DNA of 64,000 nucleotides from Streptomyces pilosus (GTDB lineage Bacteria; Actinomycetota; Actinomycetes; Streptomycetales; Streptomycetaceae), in the NCBI RefSeq assembly GCF_014649835.1, contig NZ_BMTU01000004.1, positions 434,001 to 498,000 on the forward strand. The letters are read 5' to 3'. The position numbers were made by a program, and so were the translations under genes. Shown here piece by piece: positions 26,193-35,461 of this stretch (positions are counted from its first letter, which is position 1; each line of letters begins with the position of its first letter). The notes beneath the pieces were generated by a model. The model was not told where the DNA came from. It saw only the letters and a list, made by a program, of their open reading frames with translations, and ran no database searches.

Positions 26193-27494
26193 TCAGTCCG
26201 AGCGCGGACGCTCCGACGTCACTGGCTCCTCGGAGAGGGAGAGAGCGCGGCCCACCGGCCGCTGGGCACGGATCCAGGCCACCCCCGTGAATTGTTTGAC
26301 CCTGACGTCCGTGCGGAGGAATCCCGCGGGCGACAGGCCCTCGTACCCGTGCACCACCAGGTCCTGGTACGTCCGGTCGGGGAAGGCGACCACGAGGTCG
26401 GTGGACGGGTCGTCGGCCAGCAGCGTGCGCAGCGGGTCGCAGTCCAGCACGCGGAAGAGTTCCACGACCGCCGAGCCGGCGTAGCCGCTGTCCCCCTCGT
26501 GGACGATGCCGTGGTGGAAGGCCGCGCGCATACGGATGCCGGTGCCGGGTTCCCGGTTCACCGTGGCCAGCGCTTCCGTGAGGCCCGCCAGCAGGAGGGG
26601 CACCGCCCGCGTGTCGTCGGTGTCCGGCGGCAGCACCAGGAGGTAGCCGTCCCCCTGGGCCTGGCGGCCGCAGGCGTCCCAGTCGACCGCGGCCCGGGCG
26701 CAGGCCGCGCGCACCACGCGCAGCAGGGCACGCTGCGCCCGGATCATGTCCGCGTTGCCGCGGGCGCTGTACCTCTCGATGTCGACCGCCAGGCACAAGT
26801 GGCGGCGGCCGGGGGGCAGTCGGTCGTCCGGCGGACCGGCCTCCCCGAGGCCGGCGAGGGCCAGGGCGGCTGGGCCCGGCGTCGGCCGGGCGAGGGGCGC
26901 CCCGGTCCAGATGTCCGCACGGGACAGGCGGAAGGGCACGTCGTCGCGTGTCCGTACCTCGCCCTCCGCCCGGGTTCCGCTCAGCAGCGGGTGCTCGATC
27001 ACCCCGCCCACCCGGACCCGGCCGGAGATCTCCGTGAGCGGGACCGGCGAGGCGAGGACGGCCTGGGCCCAGCGGCCGTCCGGCGCCAGCGTCGCGCCGG
27101 TGTGCCGTGCCCGGAAGGTCCAGCGCGGCCGGTTGCCGCCGATCCCGGACGCGGTGGCGCGCGCTCCGTCGGGGCCGGCCCACCCGGCTCCGGGGTGCAG
27201 ATCCAGCGCTCTCAGGTTCTCGTCGTCGAAGAGGACCTCCAGTCCGACCTGCCGGTAGCCGCACCCGGCGGGCAGTTCCTCCAGGTCGAAGGGGAAGCAG
27301 AGCAGCACCGTCGTACCGGCCGTGTGGGCCGGCGGCAGGGTGTACGCCAGGGGGCGGCCGAGGGCGACCCCGGCGCGTGGGGGCCGCCCCCTGGGGCTGA
27401 GCGCACCGGCGGTCACCAGGTCCGCGGTGGCCAGCAGGTCGTGCGGCACGGTGCCGGGAGGCACCTCGTGCGGTGCGGGTTCGTCGGCGTCCAT
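26193..27494 (-). CDS. Nucleotide-cyclase-like domain protein, last gene of caspase/CHAT/GTPase set
   Basis: 433 aa from ATG 27494, with AGGAAGGGG upstream. The first about 200 residues are a beta-rich region I do not recognise. The C-terminal half resembles the class III nucleotide cyclase/GGDEF palm fold: LAVDIERYS puts Asp238 where the first metal Asp belongs, and QGDGYLLVL gives Asp282 for the second. The usual Asn/Arg pair of the transition-state helix is not evident (GSAVVELFRVLD instead). It may therefore be a catalytically altered or sensory domain. It lies 59 bp downstream of the caspase gene on the same strand and probably belongs to the same transcript. Confidence 0.7.
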   Translation of the reverse strand: MDADEPAPHEVPPGTVPHDLLATADLVTAGALSPRGRPPRAGVALGRPLAYTLPPAHTAGTTVLLCFPFDLEELPAGCGYRQVGLEVLFDDENLRALDLHPGAGWAGPDGARATASGIGGNRPRWTFRARHTGATLAPDGRWAQAVLASPVPLTEISGRVRVGGVIEHPLLSGTRAEGEVRTRDDVPFRLSRADIWTGAPLARPTPGPAALALAGLGEAGPPDDRLPPGRRHLCLAVDIERYSARGNADMIRAQRALLRVVRAACARAAVDWDACGRQAQGDGYLLVLPPDTDDTRAVPLLLAGLTEALATVNREPGTGIRMRAAFHHGIVHEGDSGYAGSAVVELFRVLDCDPLRTLLADDPSTDLVVAFPDRTYQDLVVHGYEGLSPAGFLRTDVRVKQFTGVAWIRAQRPVGRALSLSEEPVTSERPRSD

Positions 27495-27553
27495 CGGCCG
27501 GCCCCTTCCTGCGTCTCTCGGTCGGTCCACGGGTCTCGGTCGGTCCACGGGCT

Positions 27554-29437
27554 TCACGGCGAGGGCGGCCCGGGCGGGGACGGCGGCTCGACGACGGCGT
27601 GCCAGCCGAACACCCGGTAGCGCAGCGCCCCGACGGCGTCCGGCAGGCGTGAGTCCCTGACTCCCTCGCACACCTCGTCCAGCAGCGCGCTCAGCGCGGC
27701 GGGCTCCGCGCCTCGGCGGCGTGCGGTGCCGCCCAGCGGGCTCAGATCCATCTGGCGGTCACCGACCAGCAGCAGCACGCTCTCCGGGCGGCCGCCGCCC
27801 CCGGCCGGCACGTCCTCCGGCCACCACAGGTCCACCGGTCCGGATTCCCAGTGGAGCAGCCCGGGTGTCCCGGCCGACGGTTCCATGGCGACGCCGCCGG
27901 GCTGGTCGTGGGTCACCAGCGACGTACGGCCGCTCAGTCCCACGCCCAGCAGCCAGACGTACAGCGGGACGTCGGCGCGGCCGGTCACGGAGACCCGGTA
28001 GCGGTCCCCCGCCCGCAGCGCCCCGCCCTGCCGGAACGCACGGAAGTCGAAGCTGTGCGGTGTCGTCTCCACCTCGACGCGGGCTGCCAGGTCCCGTGCC
28101 GGGAAGTCGTCCGTTCCGGGATCGAGGGCGAGCCGGCGCAACCGCTCGCCCCGCGCGACCGTCTCCAGCAGCCCGACGATCCTGCGGGCCGCCTCGGACG
28201 GGGTCTCCGCCGGGCCGGGCCCGGCCCGGTGACGGCGGTAGGGGCGCCCGTCCCCGTCGGTCACCTCGAGCCGCCCCTCCTCCGCCCGGACCCGGCACAG
28301 GGCCTCCCCGCGACGGCCGGTCTCCTCCAGCCTCGGGGACGAAGCGAGCCGCTTGCGGACGGCGTCGGCGGCCGGACCGCGCGCCTCGACGTGGACGGCC
28401 TGACGCGTGTGGATCCGCAGGGGCAGCGCGTAGGAGCCCGGGGGCAGCGGGCCGTCGGGGGCGCCGGGCGGCGGCTCCAGGACGGCGTCGGCCAGGTCGA
28501 CCGCCGTGACCCGTGCCTCCGCCTCGCCCTCGGGCCGCGTGCCGCCGGCGGGAAACACCAGCCGCACGCGGTCCATGGCCCGAAGCCCGAACAGGGCGCC
28601 ACCGGTGACGCGCAGGCCGCCCGCCTCCGCCCGCAGCGGCAACCGCTCGGACCAGGCGGGTGTCCGGAGCGAGAAGGGCAGCCGCCCCGACGGGCCGCCC
28701 GCGTCGGGCCGTTGGAGCGCCCCCGTGAGTCCGACGTGGTCACGGACGCGGGCCATCAGCACGGACCAGGGGACGGGACGGGAGCGGAAGTCCTCCAGGG
28801 CCCGCGCCAGCGCGGCGGTGAACAGGCCCTGCCGCTCGTCCTCGTAGGCGACGCCCAGCCGCTGGCAGGCGAAGAGCCGCACGACCCGCGGGTCCGGCAG
28901 GCTCACCGCGGTGGTGAGTCCGGCCGACCGGGCCACGCCCGCGTCGGCGGGGACGTCGCTCCTGACGGACCTGATCCGCCGCCTGCCCGGGGCACGGGCC
29001 ATCCCGCCGGAGTGGCAGCAGTCCAGGACGCAGGTGACGTTCGGGGTGACCGAGGTCAGGCGCCGCAGCACCGCGGTGAGTTCCTCGGCCAGATAGCCGC
29101 GGAAGTCGGTGGCGGTGCTGTCGTCGTGGTCGCTGGGCACCAGGTACTGCAGGTGGGCGGGCGTGCCGGGCCGTCGCTCGCGCAGGTCCCGGGGAACGGG
29201 GAGGAGTGAGCCGTGCCCCGAGTAGTAGACGACGACCGCGTCGCCCTCCTTCGTCTCCGCGGCCAGTCGCGCCAACGCCTGCTTCATGCCGTCGTAGGTC
29301 GTCTCCCCGGCTGTCCGGCGGACGCGCAGGTCGGTGAAGCCCCGGCCGGCGAGCAGCCGTTCCATGACGGCGACGTCCCGGCCCACGCCGCTCAGGCCGT
29401 AGGTCTGGGCACCGATCAGCAGGGCACGCTTGGTCAC
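27554..29437 (-). CDS. Caspase-family (peptidase C14-like) protein
   Basis: 627 aa from GTG 29437, with GAGGAG 7 bp upstream. The N-terminal about 260 residues are a caspase-like peptidase: His75 in VVYYSGHGS and Cys141 in VLDCCHSGG form the catalytic dyad. A GLFTAALARALE segment fits the small-subunit part. The remaining about 360 residues are beta-rich (SFDFRAFRQGGALRAGDRY resembles domains attached to many bacterial caspases) and may sense or bind a partner. No signal peptide, so it is cytosolic. Bacterial caspases of this type act as regulated executioners or processors in conflict and death systems. Neighbours are a CHAT protease and the cyclase-like protein. Confidence 0.88.
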   Translation of the reverse strand: MTKRALLIGAQTYGLSGVGRDVAVMERLLAGRGFTDLRVRRTAGETTYDGMKQALARLAAETKEGDAVVVYYSGHGSLLPVPRDLRERRPGTPAHLQYLVPSDHDDSTATDFRGYLAEELTAVLRRLTSVTPNVTCVLDCCHSGGMARAPGRRRIRSVRSDVPADAGVARSAGLTTAVSLPDPRVVRLFACQRLGVAYEDERQGLFTAALARALEDFRSRPVPWSVLMARVRDHVGLTGALQRPDAGGPSGRLPFSLRTPAWSERLPLRAEAGGLRVTGGALFGLRAMDRVRLVFPAGGTRPEGEAEARVTAVDLADAVLEPPPGAPDGPLPPGSYALPLRIHTRQAVHVEARGPAADAVRKRLASSPRLEETGRRGEALCRVRAEEGRLEVTDGDGRPYRRHRAGPGPAETPSEAARRIVGLLETVARGERLRRLALDPGTDDFPARDLAARVEVETTPHSFDFRAFRQGGALRAGDRYRVSVTGRADVPLYVWLLGVGLSGRTSLVTHDQPGGVAMEPSAGTPGLLHWESGPVDLWWPEDVPAGGGGRPESVLLLVGDRQMDLSPLGGTARRRGAEPAALSALLDEVCEGVRDSRLPDAVGALRYRVFGWHAVVEPPSPPGPPSP

Positions 29438-29504
29438 GTCGGTCTCCTCGTCTGTCCGCGGCGGATCTCGGGGCGCCGGGGTGTCCGGGACGCCGGTCCG
29501 CCGC

Positions 29505-32500
29505 TCATGGGCCCACGTGGACGAAGGGCGCCCAGTGGTTCGGGTGGTTCGGGTCGGTCGTTTCCGGGACCGTGCGAGGGCCGCTGTCACGGGCCCGGGT
29601 GCGGGTGCGGGGGCCGGTGGCGTCCGCCGCGTGTCCCGCCCGCTCGGCGAGCCGGGCGTACTCCTCCTCCCGCTCGTCGAGGGAGGCCGCGCGGACCTCG
29701 CGCTGCGCACGGGCCAGCGCGGTGCCCACCGGCGGGCGGTCCGCCGAGGTCAGGTGCCGGTACATGCGTGTGATCACCAGGCATCCGGTGATGTCGTCGA
29801 CCGGCCAGAGGGAGACCACCGCGTGGCGGGCCCCGCTGATCACGGCCGTGCGGGTCAGCCCCAGTACGTCGCCGCCGGCCGTCGCGGTGCCGCGTCCGGT
29901 GTCGCAGGCGGACATCACGACGAGTGCGGGGTCGAGGTCCGGGCCCAGCAGGTCGTCGACGCCGAGGTGGTCGGGTCCGGCGAGCGCCATACGGCTGAGG
30001 TAGGGGGTCAGTTCCCGGACGTCGCCATGGGTCGCCAGGTGCAGTACGGCACAGCCGGCGCCCTGTGCCAGGACGCTCCGCCGGTCGGCGTCCGGCCCGG
30101 TGAGCACCCGGTGGCGGGGGAGCATCCGGGCGAGGGCGGTGACCTCCGTCAGGGTGCCGGGCAGAGGGGCGAGTCCGCGTTCGGGGGCGGTGGCGGGGGC
30201 GCCGACCAGCAGCGCCGGCGCCTCCCGCCAGTCGGGGTCGGGGTCGGGCGGGCGGTGACCGGGCCGGGTGAGCAGGGAGGCCGCGGGCAGGTAGGAGACG
30301 TCGTGGGTCAGGCCGAGGACCTCGCCGTCCCGCAGGGGAAGTGCGTGGAAGGGCACCAGGGCCAGCGGGGCGGGCGGCACGACCAGGACCCGGTGGTGCC
30401 GCGACAGCAGCGGGGTGCAGAAACCGAGCAGGGCGTCGGCGAGCACCCGCCCGGCTCGCGTCACGTCGGTGCCGGACGCGCACGCCGCGTGGAAGCGGCG
30501 GGCCGTGGCCACCAGGTCGTCCGCCGGACACCGGCGGCGGGCGGCGTGCAGCCCGCCGCCGGTCACCGCCCAGCAGAGCAGGTCCGCGTCGGACAGGTGG
30601 TACTGGAGGAGCACGGTGTCCGGTGGCAGAGCCCGCGCCACGGCGTCGGCGTCGGGCACCGCGCGGTGCCCCCATCGGGCGGCGAGGGCGGCCGGGGCGA
30701 GCCGGCGCACCCGGTCCTCGGCCGCGCCGAGGTCCTGTTCCGCCTCGGTGAGGTGGGGCCCGTACGGTGCACCGCTCGTGCCCGCCTCGCCCGCCGGCTC
30801 CGGGCGGTGCGGTGAGGCGCGGCCCGTCCCCTCGTCACGCAGGGCGTCCGCCGCCTCCTCGAACCGGGCGGCCCAGCGGGCTTCCGCCTGGAGCCAGCCC
30901 CGCACCGCCCGTCGCGCGGCGGGCTGTCCGGCGGCGCTGTCCAGGGTGTGCACGGCTTCGAGGAAGCCGGAACGGGTGCGCTCCACGGTGGCGAAGGCCA
31001 GGGCCCGCCCGCCGGGGAGGTCCCACTGGGACAGCACGGCCGTGTGGTGGAGGCGGGCCACCACCGGGTCGTCGGCGGACGCCGCCCGCAGGGTGTCCCG
31101 GCCCATCCGGGACCGGTGTTCCTCGAAGACGCCGATGGCCTCCGCGGCCCGTCCGGCGGCGCGCCCCGGGTCGCCGAGGGCGAGTGCCGCCTCCGCCTCC
31201 ACCGCGAGCACTTCCCAGGGCCTGCCGGGTCCGCTGCCGCCGGATCCGGTACCGCCCGGCCCGATGCCGTCGGGTCCGGTACCGCCGTACCCGGCGTCTC
31301 TGGGCCCGGTGCCGTCGAGTCGGGTACCTCCGTACCCGGTGCCGCCGCCGTACACGGTGCCGCCGCCGTGCCCGGTGCCGTCCACTCCCGTGCGCCGTCG
31401 CGCCGTGGCTGCCCGCTCGGGCTGTCGCAGCCGTAACCGGAGTGCCGCCGACTGCAGTGCCGTGAGCGCCCCCCGGGCCTCCAGCTCGTCCGCTTCGGCG
31501 CGCGCCTGCTCCAGCCGGCCCAGCTCCACCAGGAGCGCACAGCGCGCTGACGACGCCGGGGCGCCCCGTGCGACCAGCGCGGCCGCCTCCCGGGCGGTGT
31601 GTTCCGCCGCCTCCGCCGGCAGCCCCGCCGCCCGGTGGCGGCGCAGCCGGTGCAGGATCTCGACGGCGTGGGTGGAGTGCAGACCGGTGCGCACCGCCGC
31701 GAGGTGCTCACGCACGACCCGCTCCGCCGCCGCGCCCGCGTCCGTTCCGCCCCGCAGCCGCTCGCCGAGATCGATCACCCGCGCGAGGCGGGGCCGCGCG
31801 GCCGCCACGAGGTCCGGGTCGCCCAGTCCGACCGCCTCGTGGAGGAACAGTTCGGCCGCGAGCACCGTCGACAGCCAGCTGCTGACCATCGGGACCGTCA
31901 CCCGGCCGCGCGCGGCGCCCGGCCCGCCGGCGGCCCAGATCTCGTCCTCCAGTTCTCCCTCCCGGCCGCGCAGGGCGAGGTCGGCGTGGACGAGGGAGGC
32001 CAGGCGGTGCCGGGCGTCGTGGTACGTCCCCGGCGAGCCGGTCATCGGTCCGCCTCCGAGCGGCCGGCCGTCGGCCGGGGGCCACCCGCGGCGCGGGGGA
32101 CGGACCGGTCGCGCGCCCGCCGCCGGGACCGCCTCCGCGAGCCGAGCCGCCAGGTCGCCGGCCTCCCGGCCCCGGACGGCGTACCCGTGCCGGGTCCATT
32201 CGCGGGCCCGCGCGGCGACCAGGCCGGCCGTCCCCCTCAGCCAGGAACCGCTGCCCGCGGTCCCCGCCCAGTGGCGGACCTCCTCCACGTCCGGGCCGGC
32301 GTGCGGCCGGCCGTCCTCCACGGCGTCCAGCACGCGGTGCACCCGGAGCAGTGCCGCGCACGCCCCGTCACCGGCCGCCGCGGCCAGGGTGAGTGCCCGC
32401 TCCACGCACGCGGCACGGTCGTCGGGCCGCCGGCGCAGCCGGGCCACATGGGCCAGGCGCAGCGCGGCCGCCGCCCGGCCGCGGGACGCTCCGGCCTCGC

Positions 32501-33335
32501 GGAACAGGGCGTCGGCCGTCGCGTAGTACCGGGTGGCGCGGTCGAGTGTCCTTCGCCCCGCGGGAACGGGCAGACGGCGTTCCGCCGCTCCGGGCGTCCC
32601 GAGTTCCGCGTCGCCCGCCAGCAGCGACGACAGCGCGGCGAAGGCCGGGTCCCCCGGGACGAGCCGCAGCGCCTCCCGGCTGAGCGCCTCGCCCCGGCGC
32701 CGGTCCCCGGCCCGTGCCCGCAGGTCTCCCGCGACCAGCAGGTGGTAGGCGACCGGGGCGGCGAGGCCACCCTCGCTGATCTCCACCGGCACCTCGTCGA
32801 ACCAGCGCGGGGCCTCCTCCGCCTCCGCGGCTCCGCCGACCGCCTCGACCACCTCGGACGGCTGGGCGTCGATGATCCGTCCGTTCTCCACGACGGCACG
32901 CGCGACGAACACGTCGGGCAGGTGACGGGTGGCCAGGAACGCGGCGAGCCGCAGTCCCGGATCCCTGGCGAGGACGGCCAGACGGCCACCGGTTCCACCC
33001 ACCGCCCCCAGCAGGGCCGCCTCGTCCCCGGGCGGCAGGGCCCAGGTGACCGCGCCCCCGGGCGCCCAGTTGACGTCCGTGGCGGTGGCCGCGGTCCGCA
33101 GGGCGCGTGTCACCAGGTCGTCGTAGGTCTCCTCGGGGACGGGGTCGTCGAGCGCGGCCAGCGCCCGTTTGGGCTCGCCGGCGGCGAGGGCGGCCCCCGC
33201 CGTCAGCCAGCCGCGCACGGGCTCGGCCCAGGCTTCCGGCCGGACGGCGACGGGATCGACGCCGCGCAGGTCGGTCATCAGGAGCTGGACGAGCAGCCGG
33301 ATGCCGTCCGCGGTGTGCGCGCCCTCGTAGGTCAC
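29505..33335 (-). CDS. Large helical-repeat protein with C-terminal CHAT peptidase domain
   Basis: 1276 aa from GTG 33335. The C-terminal about 350 residues form a CHAT (caspase HetF-associated with TPR) peptidase with His1103 in HLATHGD and Cys1144 in MSACDTG. ALISGA-type and SLWPVDD motifs follow. The upstream about 850 residues are Ala/Leu/Arg-rich helical repeats, likely degenerate TPRs. They are interrupted by a Gly/Thr/Asp/Pro-rich low-complexity stretch of about 55 residues (bases about 31215-31395). The TPR part is expected to sense or dock a partner and gate the protease, as in TPR-CHAT proteins such as Csx29. GTGA overlap with the upstream tail-anchored gene; 67 bp to the caspase gene. 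Confidence 0.87.
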   Translation of the reverse strand: MTYEGAHTADGIRLLVQLLMTDLRGVDPVAVRPEAWAEPVRGWLTAGAALAAGEPKRALAALDDPVPEETYDDLVTRALRTAATATDVNWAPGGAVTWALPPGDEAALLGAVGGTGGRLAVLARDPGLRLAAFLATRHLPDVFVARAVVENGRIIDAQPSEVVEAVGGAAEAEEAPRWFDEVPVEISEGGLAAPVAYHLLVAGDLRARAGDRRRGEALSREALRLVPGDPAFAALSSLLAGDAELGTPGAAERRLPVPAGRRTLDRATRYYATADALFREAGASRGRAAAALRLAHVARLRRRPDDRAACVERALTLAAAAGDGACAALLRVHRVLDAVEDGRPHAGPDVEEVRHWAGTAGSGSWLRGTAGLVAARAREWTRHGYAVRGREAGDLAARLAEAVPAAGARPVRPPRRGWPPADGRPLGGGPMTGSPGTYHDARHRLASLVHADLALRGREGELEDEIWAAGGPGAARGRVTVPMVSSWLSTVLAAELFLHEAVGLGDPDLVAAARPRLARVIDLGERLRGGTDAGAAAERVVREHLAAVRTGLHSTHAVEILHRLRRHRAAGLPAEAAEHTAREAAALVARGAPASSARCALLVELGRLEQARAEADELEARGALTALQSAALRLRLRQPERAATARRRTGVDGTGHGGGTVYGGGTGYGGTRLDGTGPRDAGYGGTGPDGIGPGGTGSGGSGPGRPWEVLAVEAEAALALGDPGRAAGRAAEAIGVFEEHRSRMGRDTLRAASADDPVVARLHHTAVLSQWDLPGGRALAFATVERTRSGFLEAVHTLDSAAGQPAARRAVRGWLQAEARWAARFEEAADALRDEGTGRASPHRPEPAGEAGTSGAPYGPHLTEAEQDLGAAEDRVRRLAPAALAARWGHRAVPDADAVARALPPDTVLLQYHLSDADLLCWAVTGGGLHAARRRCPADDLVATARRFHAACASGTDVTRAGRVLADALLGFCTPLLSRHHRVLVVPPAPLALVPFHALPLRDGEVLGLTHDVSYLPAASLLTRPGHRPPDPDPDWREAPALLVGAPATAPERGLAPLPGTLTEVTALARMLPRHRVLTGPDADRRSVLAQGAGCAVLHLATHGDVRELTPYLSRMALAGPDHLGVDDLLGPDLDPALVVMSACDTGRGTATAGGDVLGLTRTAVISGARHAVVSLWPVDDITGCLVITRMYRHLTSADRPPVGTALARAQREVRAASLDEREEEYARLAERAGHAADATGPRTRTRARDSGPRTVPETTDPNHPNHWAPFVHVGP

Positions 33336-34126
33336 TTGAGCTTCCTGACGAGGAAGGCGATCAGGGCGCTCAGCACGACCGCTCCGGCGGTTCGCGCCAG
33401 CCGCCTCCCCGGTCCTTTTCCGCCTTCGCCAGGCGGTTCAGATGATGATCCAGCCACCTTTCCACCTGCTCCCGGTGCTGCTCCCCGGCGGCCAGCAGGC
33501 TGTCGACCAGTGCGCAGACCGAGAGCCGACCGGAGAGCGGACAGCACGGCCGGGACGAGTCGCCGGAGCCACGACGGTCGAGGGGCCCGAAAGGGCGGCA
33601 GTGTGCTCACCGCCTTCGGATACGGATCGAGGTCCTCGATCCGCAGGGTCTCCCCGGTCTCCGGGGCCTCGAACGACGGGCAGGGGGTCACCGGACGTGC
33701 GGCCGTGTCGGCGTCGAAGAACGCCCGTACGTCGGCCACGCACCGCCGGTGCACTTCGTCGAAGAGCTCCCGCGTGGCCGGCGGACCGGAGGGCGTCCTG
33801 CAGACGACGCCCTCGATCAGCGGGGTGCGCCGGGGCCCGCTCATCGCGTACTCGCCGTCCCGGCCCACGTCGGCGGCCTTCAGGTGGACGATCCGGTACA
33901 GCAGGAACAGCGGTACCGCCCCCGCTCCCCGGTACTCACGCCGGTAGACCGCGTCCTCCGTGGGCTCACCTTCCGTCACGTCGTGCAGCAGCGCGTGCCG
34001 GTGCGCGTCCACCAGGAAGTCCGGGGCGGCCACGACGCGGAAGCCGGTGTTCACCGACCGGGTGATGGCGAACGGCCAGACGTGTACGGGCGCCGAGTGC
34101 TTCATGCCGTGCGTGCCGTCGTCCAC
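33332..34126 (-). CDS. Uncharacterised protein with C-terminal membrane anchor, between GTPase and CHAT genes
   Basis: 264 aa from GTG 34126, preceded by GGGGGAGG; an ATG at 34105 would overlap the GTPase stop by ATGA but has no ribosome site. The first about 170 residues are soluble (VWPFAITRSVNTGFRVVAAP, a YRIVHLKAAD region) and match nothing I recognise. A Trp/Arg/Leu-rich segment, a Gly/Pro/Ser-rich spacer and a final hydrophobic helix (AGAVVLSALIAFLV) before the basic RKLK end give a tail-anchored topology. Position between a GTPase and a CHAT protease suggests a membrane effector or a protease target. That is inference. Confidence 0.75.
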   Translation of the reverse strand: MDDGTHGMKHSAPVHVWPFAITRSVNTGFRVVAAPDFLVDAHRHALLHDVTEGEPTEDAVYRREYRGAGAVPLFLLYRIVHLKAADVGRDGEYAMSGPRRTPLIEGVVCRTPSGPPATRELFDEVHRRCVADVRAFFDADTAARPVTPCPSFEAPETGETLRIEDLDPYPKAVSTLPPFRAPRPSWLRRLVPAVLSALRSALGLRTGRQPAGRRGAAPGAGGKVAGSSSEPPGEGGKGPGRRLARTAGAVVLSALIAFLVRKLK

Positions 34127-35271
34127 GACGCCTCCCCCTCGACGATCCGTGAGCCCGGGTACTCGGCCTCGAACGCGGTCAGCCTGGCGTGGAACACGTC
34201 GACCAGGCCGTTCAGCGCCTCCTTCTCGGAGGTGGCCCTCAGCAGGTGGTCGCGCAGCTGCGTGATGTCCTGTTCGACCCGTTCGCCGTAGGCGGCCACC
34301 TGTGTCTCCACGTAGTGGAGCACCGCGTCGGCCATGTGGTCCCGTACCAGCCGCATCAGGGGCGACCGCATGGCGGCCGTGTGCAGGACCGTCCGTACCA
34401 GCGGCATCCTGTCGGCGACCATGCGCACCCACGCGAGCCGCCGGCCGCGCTGGTCGATCTGCTGCGACTCGGGCGGCGCGTGCCGCTCCATCTCCTTCAG
34501 CTGGGCCTCGAAGAGGTCCAGCAGCACCGCCATGAACGGGATCTCCACGTTCAGCGGTGCGGGGAATCCTCCCTTCTTGACCATGGTCATGCCGTCGGAG
34601 GCGAGTGCGGCGAAGTCGAGCCCCACGGAGCTGACGGGAATGAAGCGCACCGTCCTGGTCCTGTCCAGCGACAGCAGGGTCTCGACGGTGTCCCGGAAGT
34701 CGGGGTGCCGCATGAGGCGGTCGCGGACGGTCCGCACCGTGTGGCCCGCCCCCGCGAGGACGTCCCACTTGGTGATGACGAAGTGCACGACGGCCCGGCT
34801 CCTGAGCATGTGACTGAAGACGGCGACGAGGTCCTCCATCAGCCGCAGGTCCCCGTCCAGGAAGCGCAGCACCTTGACCCCGTCCAGCAGGACGAGGAGG
34901 AACTCGGACTCCTCGATCCGGCCGAGGACCCGGTCCCCGGCTTCCACCCGGCCGTCCGGCTCGGTGAGGTGCTCACCGGAGTAGTCCAGGTAGGTGAGGG
35001 AGAACGGGCTGTAGGTCTCGTCGCGGGCGGTGCGCACGGAACAGGTGAACTCCCACTCCGATATGTCCGCACGACGTTGGGGGTCCGGCCAGGCGTCGGG
35101 GCTGGTGATCCGCTGGTAGACCTTGTTCAGCCTGGTCGACTGCTCCGGCGGCAGCTGGACGTGGAACCCCAGGTCCGGTCGGGGGATGGCCAGTCTGCGG
35201 AACAGACTGGCGAGGTAGACGGTCTTGCCGGACTCGGCCGGGCCGAGCACGGTGACGGGAATGGTCGGCAT
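34102..35271 (-). CDS. P-loop GTPase (DO-GTPase-like), first gene of the set
   Basis: 389 aa from ATG 35271. Walker A GPAESGKT is at 10-17. The switch-II-like D-Y-S-G is at 96-99, and TKWD at 167-170 takes the place of NKxD for guanine specificity. The C-terminal about 170 residues are helical. The DYSGE motif recalls 'double-GTPase' conflict-system GTPases found beside TPR/CHAT and vWA genes, which are thought to act as NTP-dependent switches. It begins the five-gene minus-strand set and overlaps the next gene by 25 bp. The 240 bp upstream, back to the Crp/Fnr stop, should hold its promoter unless it is read with that gene. Confidence 0.82.
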   Translation of the reverse strand: MPTIPVTVLGPAESGKTVYLASLFRRLAIPRPDLGFHVQLPPEQSTRLNKVYQRITSPDAWPDPQRRADISEWEFTCSVRTARDETYSPFSLTYLDYSGEHLTEPDGRVEAGDRVLGRIEESEFLLVLLDGVKVLRFLDGDLRLMEDLVAVFSHMLRSRAVVHFVITKWDVLAGAGHTVRTVRDRLMRHPDFRDTVETLLSLDRTRTVRFIPVSSVGLDFAALASDGMTMVKKGGFPAPLNVEIPFMAVLLDLFEAQLKEMERHAPPESQQIDQRGRRLAWVRMVADRMPLVRTVLHTAAMRSPLMRLVRDHMADAVLHYVETQVAAYGERVEQDITQLRDHLLRATSEKEALNGLVDVFHARLTAFEAEYPGSRIVEGEASWTTARTA

Positions 35272-35461
35272 GCGGTGCCTCGCAGTGGCTTCGCTCGCTC
35301 AGTGATCTCGTTGGCGCACCAGCGAATACGGCGAACCGTGCGCGACGCTCCCCCGTACTCCTGGCAGTAGTGAAGCGACCCGGCGGCCGCGCGAACCGGT
35401 CGCAGTGCGGGTTCGGGGCGACTCCGTCCGGGAAAACGTTCCGGCCGGGCGTGCCGCACGC

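Noticed and set aside
33332..34126. Tail-anchored protein as a bacterial gasdermin cleaved by the adjacent caspase
   Set aside because: Length is similar, but I see no gasdermin-like beta-rich N-terminus or N-terminal palmitoylation Cys, and the hydrophobic helix is at the C-terminus. Kept as unknown.
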